A program made the position numbers and the translations under genes. Below are positions 36,618-41,586 of a stretch of 41,586 nt of DNA, piece by piece. Origin of the DNA: a virus; the IMG/VR virus record IMGVR_UViG_3300050821_007357, positions 1 through 41,586 of that record, one strand, 5' to 3'. Every line of letters begins with the position of its first letter. Within the stretch, counting starts at the first letter, position 1. A model generated the notes under the pieces. It had not been told where the DNA came from and searched no databases. It saw only the letters and a list, made by a program, of their open reading frames with translations.

Positions 36618-37726
36618 GCGATCGCGCACCTTTGCCGTACGAGCCGGCGGACGTGCGCAGGCGGCTGCAGGATCGGCTGCACGATCTGCTGCCTCGGCTC
36701 GGCATCGACGACCGGCTGCGGGGCAAGGTGCTGCTGACGCGCAACCCGCGCCGGCCGGAGAACACCCGCAAAGGCAACTTCGCGATCTGGCTGACCGGCG
36801 AGGGCGCCGGGAGCTGGAAGGACTACGGCCTGGCCGGGGACACGCGCGGCGACGTGTTCCAACTGATCGAGTACCTGGCGAAGCTGAATAGCTGGATCGA
36901 CAGCTATTGGTGGGCGCTCGACTTCCTGAACCTGCAACGCGGCCAGGTGCGGTCGGCCGACCAGGCGAAGCTGGATCGGGAGCGGGTCGAGGCCGAGCGC
37001 AAGGCGCGGGAGATGAAGCGCCAGGCGCAGGACGAGCGGCGGTCGCGGTCGCTGTTCAGCTCCTGGCTCAAGCTGCCGGAGTCGATCGCGGACACGCCCG
37101 TCGAGACCTACCTGCGCGACGCGCGGGGGATACCGATGGAGCGGCTGGGCTCGCCGAAGTTCCGGCTGGCCGCGCTGCGCTACGCGGTGCGGCTGGAGCA
37201 CGTCGACCAGGACACGGGCGAGGTGACGTACTGGCCGGCGATGGTCGCGGCGATGACGCTGGGGCTCACCGTCACTGGCCTGCACCGCACTTGGCTGGCG
37301 CCGGACGGGCGCGGCAAGGCCCCGGTGCACATGCCGAAGAAGATGGTCGGCCGCACCAGCGGCGCGGCGATCCGGCTGACGACCGGGCCGAGCGGCCAGA
37401 ACCCGTCGCGCGCGGCGCGCAAGGGGATCGTCGGGCCGCTGGCGATCGGCGAGGGGATCGAGACCAGCCTCACGGTCGCCGCCGCCGTGCCGGAGTGGCG
37501 CGTGTGGGCGGCCGGATCGGTGTCGCACATGGGGCTGCTGGCGTGGCCGGCGTGCGCCGACCGGGTGATCCTGCTGCGCGACAACGACTGGAAGCCGGAG
37601 GCGCGTGAGGCGTTCGACCGCGTGGCCGAACACTGGCGGCGCCAGGCGCGCGGCCGGCGGGTCGACGTGGCGGCGAGCGAGGTCGGCAAGGACTTCAACG
37701 ACTGGCTCATCAAGGGAGCGGCGTGA
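36614..37726 (+). CDS. TOPRIM-domain DNA primase (370 aa)
   Basis: ATG 36614 in an ATGA overlap. The N-terminal region (about 45-90; KGNFAIWLTGEGAGSWKDYG, DVFQLIEYLAKLN) resembles the part of P4/T7-type phage primases that precedes the catalytic core. A charged coiled helix (about 115-145) follows. The TOPRIM fold is at about 270-360: LAIGEGIETSLTVAAA with the catalytic Glu, VILLRDND with the DxD metal site, then RRVDVAASEVGKDFNDWL. A classic N-terminal CxxC zinc site is not visible. It would lay RNA primers at the phage origin with the helicase encoded three genes downstream. Confidence 0.83.
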   Translation: MSDRAPLPYEPADVRRRLQDRLHDLLPRLGIDDRLRGKVLLTRNPRRPENTRKGNFAIWLTGEGAGSWKDYGLAGDTRGDVFQLIEYLAKLNSWIDSYWWALDFLNLQRGQVRSADQAKLDRERVEAERKAREMKRQAQDERRSRSLFSSWLKLPESIADTPVETYLRDARGIPMERLGSPKFRLAALRYAVRLEHVDQDTGEVTYWPAMVAAMTLGLTVTGLHRTWLAPDGRGKAPVHMPKKMVGRTSGAAIRLTTGPSGQNPSRAARKGIVGPLAIGEGIETSLTVAAAVPEWRVWAAGSVSHMGLLAWPACADRVILLRDNDWKPEAREAFDRVAEHWRRQARGRRVDVAASEVGKDFNDWLIKGAA

Positions 37727-37905
37727 TGGCGATCGAGCTTCAAAACCCGCCGGCGACGCACGTGTGGACCGGCGAGAAGATGGTGAAGCGGATCGACAAG
37801 CTGACGCTGGAGGAGGCGCGCGAGGTGATCGTGCGCCTGTGCGACGATCTGCAGGAGGCCCGCGACGCGCTGCTGGCCGAGCTGCGCAAGCAGGGGCACG
37901 ACTGA
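37726..37905 (+). CDS. Small helical hypothetical protein (59 aa)
   Basis: ATG 37726 in a TGATG junction behind AAGGGAG. An in-frame GTG at 37723 is the alternative. MAIELQNPPATHVWTGEKMV, then a helix KLTLEEAREVIVRLCDDLQE with ARDALLAELRKQGHD. Likely a small helical adaptor. It overlaps the next start (TGATG). Unknown function. Confidence 0.65.
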   Translation: MAIELQNPPATHVWTGEKMVKRIDKLTLEEAREVIVRLCDDLQEARDALLAELRKQGHD

Positions 37906-38474
37906 TGCGCAAGCGGATCGCCGAGGCGAACAAGCGAGCCCGCGAAGCCCGGCGCCGGCGCCGCCAGAGCCTCGCCCTCAAGCGTCGCTGGGCCGATCCC
38001 GAGCTGCGCGACAAGTGGGTCTCGGCGATGCGGATCAACGCCGCCGACCCGGAGGTGCTGGCGCGCCGGCGCGAGGGCATGAACACGCCCGAGGCGCAGG
38101 CCAAGCGCAAGGCGAGCTGGGATCGGCGGCTCATGCGCCGCTGGCGGCTGCTGCCGGACGAGCTGGCGATGTTCCGCGTGCTGCGGGCCAAGCTGAACAG
38201 CCCCGGCCTGGCGGCGGCGGCGATCAAGCGCTCACGCAAGCAACAGGAGGCGAGAGATGAAGGTGACGGAGGACGACGCGCTGTCGCTCATGTTCCTGCT
38301 GGCCGAGGCGCCGGGGGTGTGGCGGCTGACGCCCGCCTGCTTTCGGCCGAATCCGCGGTGCCTCGATCAGGAGGCGCGCGGGCTGCTGGAGATCGTCGCG
38401 ACCGGCGAGCAGACCCACCTGCGGCTGACGCCCGAAGGCCGCCGCTCGCTGGATGCCTACCTCGGGACGTGTAG
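37905..38474 (+). CDS. Basic repeat protein with out-of-frame C-terminal extension (189 aa)
   Basis: ATG 37905. Residues 1-117 are strongly basic with repeats: LKRRWADPELRDKWVSAMRI, NAADPEVLARRREGMNTPEA, KASWDRRLMRRW. These resemble the DNA-binding repeats (NUMOD3-like) found with phage endonucleases, here without a nuclease. From about residue 118 the frame overlaps the gene at 38257-38484 and its codon use becomes random, so the tail (72 residues) appears to be extension past a lost stop. The functional protein is probably the first 117 residues or so. Confidence 0.6.
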   Translation: MRKRIAEANKRAREARRRRRQSLALKRRWADPELRDKWVSAMRINAADPEVLARRREGMNTPEAQAKRKASWDRRLMRRWRLLPDELAMFRVLRAKLNSPGLAAAAIKRSRKQQEARDEGDGGRRAVAHVPAGRGAGGVAADARLLSAESAVPRSGGARAAGDRRDRRADPPAADARRPPLAGCLPRDV

Positions 38475-38484
38475 CGATGCCTGA
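38257..38484 (+). CDS. Hypothetical protein (75 aa)
   Basis: ATG 38257 behind AGGAGGCGAGAG, a very good Shine-Dalgarno. MKVTEDDALSLMFLLAEAPG, then TPACFRPNPRCLDQEARGLL, EIVATGEQTHLRLTPEGRRS and LDAYLGTCSDA. The helical TPEGRRSLDAYL end looks like the wing and helix of a winged-helix domain, so it may be a small DNA-binding protein. Typical codon use shows this is the true coding frame in the overlap. The stop overlaps the helicase start by eight bases. Confidence 0.7.
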   Translation: MKVTEDDALSLMFLLAEAPGVWRLTPACFRPNPRCLDQEARGLLEIVATGEQTHLRLTPEGRRSLDAYLGTCSDA

Positions 38485-40402
38485 CCGCATCGAGGAGATC
38501 GGCCAGGCGCTGCGCTCCTTCGATGAGGAACAGCAGGCCAGCCTGCGCCAGACGGGGAAGAACGACCCGCCCCCCGGGGCGCCGCTGCGCTACCAGCACG
38601 GCCGCGATCCGAACGACGTGGTGATGATCGAGCCCGGCCAGTGGGAGCCCGACGGCTGGGCCGACCAACGCACCGGCCTGCCGCCAGGCTGTCCGGTGAT
38701 CCCGCTCGGGAAGGAAGGGCCGACCTGTTACTTCCTCGACACGCTGGGCGCTGTGTACGAGCTGCACGCTCAGTCTTCGGGCAAGGGTCCGATCGAGTCG
38801 ATGTTCGGCGGGCGCACGCGCTACCTCGAATGGGCCTGGCCGCGCTGGAGCCAGCCGCGCCGGGTCAAGCGCACGATCGAGAACGCCGAGGGCGAGACGA
38901 TCGAGGAGTTCATCACGGTGCCCTCGCGCGTGATCGGCTGGGAGGCCGACCGGGCGCGGCAAGACCTGGTGAACGCCTGCGCCTACACCGGCGTCTATAG
39001 CTACGCCGAGCTGGTGCGGGGGCGCGGCGCCTGGCGCGCGGCGGACGGGTCGCTGATCTACCACGCCGGCGACCGGGTGCTGGCCGGCGGGCGCTGGCGT
39101 GATCCGGGCGAGATCGACGGGATGATCTACCCGCGCCGGCCGCCCATCGGCCGACCGAGCGCCAGGCCGCAGCCGGCCGGGCCAGGCAGCGCCGGCGACG
39201 AGCTGTTCGAGATGCTGCAATCGTTCAATTGGGACCGGCCGGACTTGGACGCGCGCCTGGTGCTGGGCTGGCTGATGACGGCGAAGATCGGCGGGGCTTT
39301 GCCGAGGCGGCCGGTGCTGTTCGTGCACGGCGGAGAAGGATCTGGAAAATCCACGTTACACGAGCTGATGCGCGGGGCCATGAACGGCGCGCTGATCGCC
39401 ACGGCCGAGACCAGCCAGGCGGGGATTTACCACCACCTGAAACAGGACTCGGTGGCGATCCTGATCGACGAGCTGGAGGCCAAGGACGACACCCGCGCGA
39501 TCCACAAAATCCTGACGCTCGCGCGCATCGCCTACAGCGGCGACAAGATGCACCGGGGCGGCAAGGATGGCGTCGGCCAGGAGTTCACCCTGATGTCGAG
39601 CTTCATGGCGTCGGCGGTCTCCAAGCCGGCGACCGAGGCGCAGGACGACTCGCGGATGGCGGTCGTCATGCTGCGCGAGCGCGAGGCCGCCGGCGCGAAG
39701 CTGGAGATCAAGCCGGCCTGGATCGACGCGACCGGCCGCCACCTGCTGCGCCGGCTGTTCGATTGGTGGCCGCGCTGGGCCGAGCTGGTGGGCGTGATCC
39801 GCGCCGCGCTGATCGAGGTCGGCCACAACGACCGATCCGCCGACACCTTCGCGCCCCTGGCCGCCGGCTGTCACGCCGCGCTGCGCGACGACATGCCGGA
39901 GCCCGGCGAGCTGGTCGACTGGCAACGCTGGCTGAACCCGGCGCTGCTGGATGAGATCGCGAACCGCGAACGCACCTGGCGGCGCTGCCTGCTGCAACTG
40001 CTGAACGCGGCGCCGGACGCCTGGCGGCAGTACACGTCGAAGACCGTGGGCGGGGTGCTGACCGAGCTGCGCGACGGGGTGATGAACGCCAAGGAGGCGG
40101 ACACGCGGTTGCAGCAGATCGGGCTGTCGCTGAGCTGGCCCAACGAGCACGGCCAGGACTACGAGTCGGCGCGCCTGTTCGTGCCGAGCAATCACCCGGC
40201 GGTGCAGGCGCTGTTCGAGGGCACGTCATGGGCGGGCAGCGCGGGGTCGCCGGGGCCGTGGGCCGGCGTGCTGCGCCAGGCGCCGCGCGAGCTGTGGGAG
40301 CGCGGCGTCAGCGGCAAGGGTTTGGACAAGAAGGCCAAGGGGTTGTTGATTGACGTCGCGCGCGCGCTCGACGCGTCCGACACCCCGGCCGAGCGGGCAT
40401 GA
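38477..40402 (+). CDS. Replicative helicase, superfamily-3/P4-like AAA+ NTPase (641 aa)
   Basis: ATG 38477. The first 240 residues have no recognised domain (a PLRYQHGRDPNDVVMIEPGQ block and later FGGRTRYLEWAWPRW). The NTPase follows: Walker A GGEGSGKST (285-293; K291), ETSQAGIYHHLKQDSVAILI with Walker B ILIDELEA (about 328-335), then SGDKMHRGGKDG and VVMLR (Arg-finger region). Such helicases in temperate phages and satellites unwind origin DNA as hexamers. With the TOPRIM primase it makes the replication pair. Codons around the P-loop end unusually often in A/T. The C-terminal part (about 440-641) is unassigned. Confidence 0.8.
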   Translation: MPDRIEEIGQALRSFDEEQQASLRQTGKNDPPPGAPLRYQHGRDPNDVVMIEPGQWEPDGWADQRTGLPPGCPVIPLGKEGPTCYFLDTLGAVYELHAQSSGKGPIESMFGGRTRYLEWAWPRWSQPRRVKRTIENAEGETIEEFITVPSRVIGWEADRARQDLVNACAYTGVYSYAELVRGRGAWRAADGSLIYHAGDRVLAGGRWRDPGEIDGMIYPRRPPIGRPSARPQPAGPGSAGDELFEMLQSFNWDRPDLDARLVLGWLMTAKIGGALPRRPVLFVHGGEGSGKSTLHELMRGAMNGALIATAETSQAGIYHHLKQDSVAILIDELEAKDDTRAIHKILTLARIAYSGDKMHRGGKDGVGQEFTLMSSFMASAVSKPATEAQDDSRMAVVMLREREAAGAKLEIKPAWIDATGRHLLRRLFDWWPRWAELVGVIRAALIEVGHNDRSADTFAPLAAGCHAALRDDMPEPGELVDWQRWLNPALLDEIANRERTWRRCLLQLLNAAPDAWRQYTSKTVGGVLTELRDGVMNAKEADTRLQQIGLSLSWPNEHGQDYESARLFVPSNHPAVQALFEGTSWAGSAGSPGPWAGVLRQAPRELWERGVSGKGLDKKAKGLLIDVARALDASDTPAERA

Positions 40403-40430
40403 TGCGAGGGGTCAAGCGGAGGCGACGACC

Positions 40431-40811
40431 ATGCGATTTGTGACGATTCAGCGGCGCAGCGGCGAGGCGATCCCGGTCAACCCGGCGATGGTCTGTTACG
40501 TGCGCCAGGCCGGCAACCTGTCCACGATCTCGTTCGCCAACGGCAACGATATCCGGGTGGAAGTCGACGCGAAGCTGCTAGCCCAGGCGTTCGCCGAGGC
40601 GTTCGACGGCGACGAGACCGAGCTGCTGAAAGAGCCGCCGAGGCCGGGTGAGCCCGGCGCCCCGCCGGCGGAAGGGGCCGCCACGGCGGCAGGAGAGGCG
40701 GAGACGGCCGATCCGCCGAAAGACGATGATGAGGACGCCAAGGCCCAGGGACGCGCCCAGCGGGCTCAGGAGGCCGATCCTGGCGAGAAGCCCACCCCCC
40801 GCCACAAGTAG
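40431..40811 (+). CDS. Hypothetical protein with acidic tail (126 aa)
   Basis: ATG 40431 with GGAGGCGACGACC upstream. The N-terminal half (MRFVTIQRRSGEAIPVNPAM, STISFANGNDIRVEVDAKLL) is a compact beta domain. The order strand-NP-strand-NGxxIxVxxxxxxLxxAF slightly recalls FlbD, which is only a visual impression. The C-terminal half is low-complexity Glu/Asp/Ala/Pro (about 60-126). Last gene of the replication operon, followed by two terminators. Confidence 0.65.
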   Translation: MRFVTIQRRSGEAIPVNPAMVCYVRQAGNLSTISFANGNDIRVEVDAKLLAQAFAEAFDGDETELLKEPPRPGEPGAPPAEGAATAAGEAETADPPKDDDEDAKAQGRAQRAQEADPGEKPTPRHK

Positions 40812-40852
40812 AGTTTCGCGATAGACGTCAGCCCGCTTGTCTTATCGCGGAG

Positions 40853-40885
40853 CCGGCCGGAACCCCCCCAATCCTTTCCGGCCGG
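40853..40885. terminator. Hairpin 1 of a terminator pair
   Basis: CCGGCCGGAA (40853-40862) / TTCCGGCCGG (40876-40885), perfect 10-bp stem with a 13-nt loop. Upstream, CGCGATA (40817) and TATCGCG (40843) form a weaker stem. No U-tract follows. Confidence 0.6.
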
Positions 40886-40888
40886 GCG

Positions 40889-40935
40889 CCCCCCGGTTCT
40901 GACGCGCCCCAAGGTCAGAGCCGGGGGGTGTTTTT
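40889..40935 (+). terminator. Strong rho-independent terminator of the replication operon
   Basis: 15-bp stem CCCCCCGGTTCTGAC (40889-40903) / GTCAGAGCCGGGGGG (40914-40928) with one G-T wobble, 10-nt loop, then TGTTTTT. It ends the rightward replication operon. The leftward gene's stop codon (40915-40917) is inside the stem, so it also serves the converging operon. Confidence 0.85.
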
Positions 40936-41136
40936 GTCAGAAGCGATCTGGTCGATCACGGCGGCGATCTCGGACCATCGCTCGATCTCCGTGACCAGCT
41001 TGTCGGCGACCATGAGCCGGCGCAGCTCGGGCTCGCGGTACGGGAGCGCGCCGAACTCGGGCAGCTCGGCCAGGGTCTCGGCCAGATGGGTGACGAGGCG
41101 CGCGCGGGCGCCCGGTTCGTCAGAGACGTGGATCAC
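40915..41136 (-). CDS. Hypothetical protein (73 aa)
   Basis: GTG 41136-41134 (MIHVSDEPGARARLVTHLAE), four bases after the stop of the HTH gene upstream. Helical: TLAELPEFGALPYREPELRR, LMVADKLVTEIERWSEIAAV, IDQIASDKNTPRL. No known family. It is cotranscribed with the HTH regulator and terminates within the terminator stem, which implies a very compact 3' end. Confidence 0.65.
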   Translation of the reverse strand: MIHVSDEPGARARLVTHLAETLAELPEFGALPYREPELRRLMVADKLVTEIERWSEIAAVIDQIASDKNTPRL

Positions 41137-41140
41137 GGCG

Positions 41141-41419
41141 TCACGCGTCCGCTGCGTGGCGCGACCACGGCTTAAGCTCGGCGACGACGGGCGCCAGCTT
41201 GTCGTACAGCGCGGCCAGGACGCCGCGCGCGGCCGGATAGTCGCGGCCCTCGGCGACGGCGCTGGCGATGCGGTGCATGGTGCGCGGGTTGACGCCGGCG
41301 AGGCGGGCGATGCCGCTCGGCCAGTTGGGGCCGTGGATCGCCTGCCCGAACGCGGCCAGCACGGCGGCGTAATTGGGCGGCGCGACCTTGGGCGGCGGCG
41401 CTTTGTCGATGATGCTCAT
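41141..41419 (-). CDS. HTH regulator, possible phage repressor or Cro-like protein (92 aa)
   Basis: ATG 41419-41417 with GAAAGGACTGC upstream. After a Pro-rich lead (APPPKVAPPNYAAVLAAFG) the HTH reads HGPNWPSGIARLAGVNPRTM HRIASA: the helix IARLAGV, turn NP and recognition helix RTMHRIASAV are typical of lambda-type regulators. The C-terminal helix LAALYDKLAPVVAELKPW may dimerise. Its promoter (41450-41478) carries a CTGTCGC element as do the early leftward promoters, so it may be the switch regulator, with autoregulation. No peptidase domain for SOS cleavage is present. Confidence 0.65.
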   Translation of the reverse strand: MSIIDKAPPPKVAPPNYAAVLAAFGQAIHGPNWPSGIARLAGVNPRTMHRIASAVAEGRDYPAARGVLAALYDKLAPVVAELKPWSRHAADA

Positions 41420-41449
41420 GCAGTCCTTTCAGGTGTCAGCAGGTGGTCA

Positions 41450-41478
41450 GATAGAGCGACAGCCGGCGGCGCAGTCAA
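41450..41478 (-). promoter_or_regulatory. Predicted promoter of the 41419 operon
   Basis: Minus-strand TTGACT (41478-41473), 17-nt spacer, TCTATC (41455-41450), about 30 bp from the ATG. CTGTCGC (41462-41456) lies directly before the -10, as in the promoter near 1640. GTGACAG (41495-41489) is upstream. Confidence 0.5.
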
Positions 41479-41514
41479 GCGCGGCCGGCTGTCACGTAGG
41501 CGGGCGGGTGGACG

Positions 41515-41586
41515 TCAGTCGGCGCGGCGCAGCCGGTCGGCGATCTCGGGGTTGCTGTTGCAGATGAAGTCGAACAGCGCGCCGGT
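41515..41586 (-). CDS. C-terminal part of the join-spanning 97-aa hypothetical protein
   Basis: Continuation of the leftward gene that starts at 240. Bases 41569-41586 duplicate 1-18. Unique codons 41568-41518 encode FICNSNPEIADRLRRAD and the stop is TGA at 41517-41515. In the circular molecule this is one gene. The 95-bp gap to the next gene (41420-41514) contains the promoter for the HTH operon. Confidence 0.8.
   Translation of the reverse strand, partial: TGALFDFICNSNPEIADRLRRAD
41569..41586. repeat. Terminal direct repeat, right copy
   Basis: Identical to bases 1-18; see the left copy. It should be counted once in the circular genome. Confidence 0.9.

Noticed and set aside
36577-36891. 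104-codon frame after the A7-G8-T5 run as an independent gene
   Set aside because: Product is Arg/Ala-rich shadow of the primase start. Kept only as the possible destination of a frameshift.

Overview
The window is a complete, circularly closed genome of a temperate, short-tailed (podovirus-type) phage. The first and last 18 bases are identical (GTCGAACAGCGCGCCGGT). Joining the ends restores one uninterrupted 97-codon leftward reading frame that is cut in two in this linear copy, so the unit length is 41,568 bp. The sequence is very GC-rich, with G or C at almost every third codon position. The 3' half of a tRNA-Thr(TGT) gene in the attachment region looks like the alphaproteobacterial form, so a high-GC alphaproteobacterial host is the best guess. 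That host call is an inference.

Layout. (i) Positions 3042 down to 1, continuing through the join to 41515, hold a leftward operon of small early or accessory genes: a RadC-like JAB-domain protein, a DnaJ-type zinc-finger protein and several unknowns. Several genes are separated by a repeated stop-hairpin-dyad-Shine-Dalgarno-start cassette, and promoters share a CTGTCGCAC box. (ii) 3043-3556 is a divergent control region with about a dozen copies of GGCAACCGC in both orientations, a perfect AT-rich palindrome and alternating purine-pyrimidine tracts. It is a candidate packaging site or origin. (iii) 3557-33588 is one long rightward late operon. It runs from a putative small terminase, large terminase and portal, through a cluster of small accessory genes, to scaffold, major capsid protein, four tandem paralogous ~160-aa proteins, tail adaptor and tail nozzle. 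It ends with four internal (ejection) proteins, including one with a lytic transglycosylase and one with a ParB-like nuclease domain, a tail fibre or spike, and tiny membrane proteins that may be holins. No endolysin is recognisable. (iv) 33590-33823 is the attP region: a tRNA-Thr 3' half flanked by a perfect 14-bp inverted repeat, with ACTCCCAA octamers on both arms. (v) 35710-33823 is a leftward lysogeny operon: small membrane protein, excisionase-like HTH protein, tyrosine integrase. (vi) 35711-36086 is a non-coding region with a perfect parS-type palindrome (TGTTTCACGTGAAACA), a perfect DnaA box (TTATCCACA) and CTTAAG repeats, directly upstream of a gene resembling DnaA domain IV. (vii) 36087-40811 is a rightward replication operon: DnaA-IV-like protein, TOPRIM primase, small genes, superfamily-3-like helicase. 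It ends in strong terminators at 40853-40935. (viii) 41419-40915 is a short leftward operon led by an HTH protein with its own promoter, converging on the same terminators.

How it works together (inference). Injection is through a podoviral tail with ejection proteins. The genome can integrate at a tRNA-Thr gene. Replication probably starts near 36 kb with phage initiator, primase and helicase and the host polymerase, since no DNA or RNA polymerase gene is present. The most unusual items are the parS site with no parB gene, its linkage to a DnaA box and DnaA-IV-like gene, the four-fold paralogous virion-protein array, a 129-codon gene nested out of frame in an ejection-protein gene, and the repeated intergenic cassette that resembles the start-associated sequences of cluster K mycobacteriophages.
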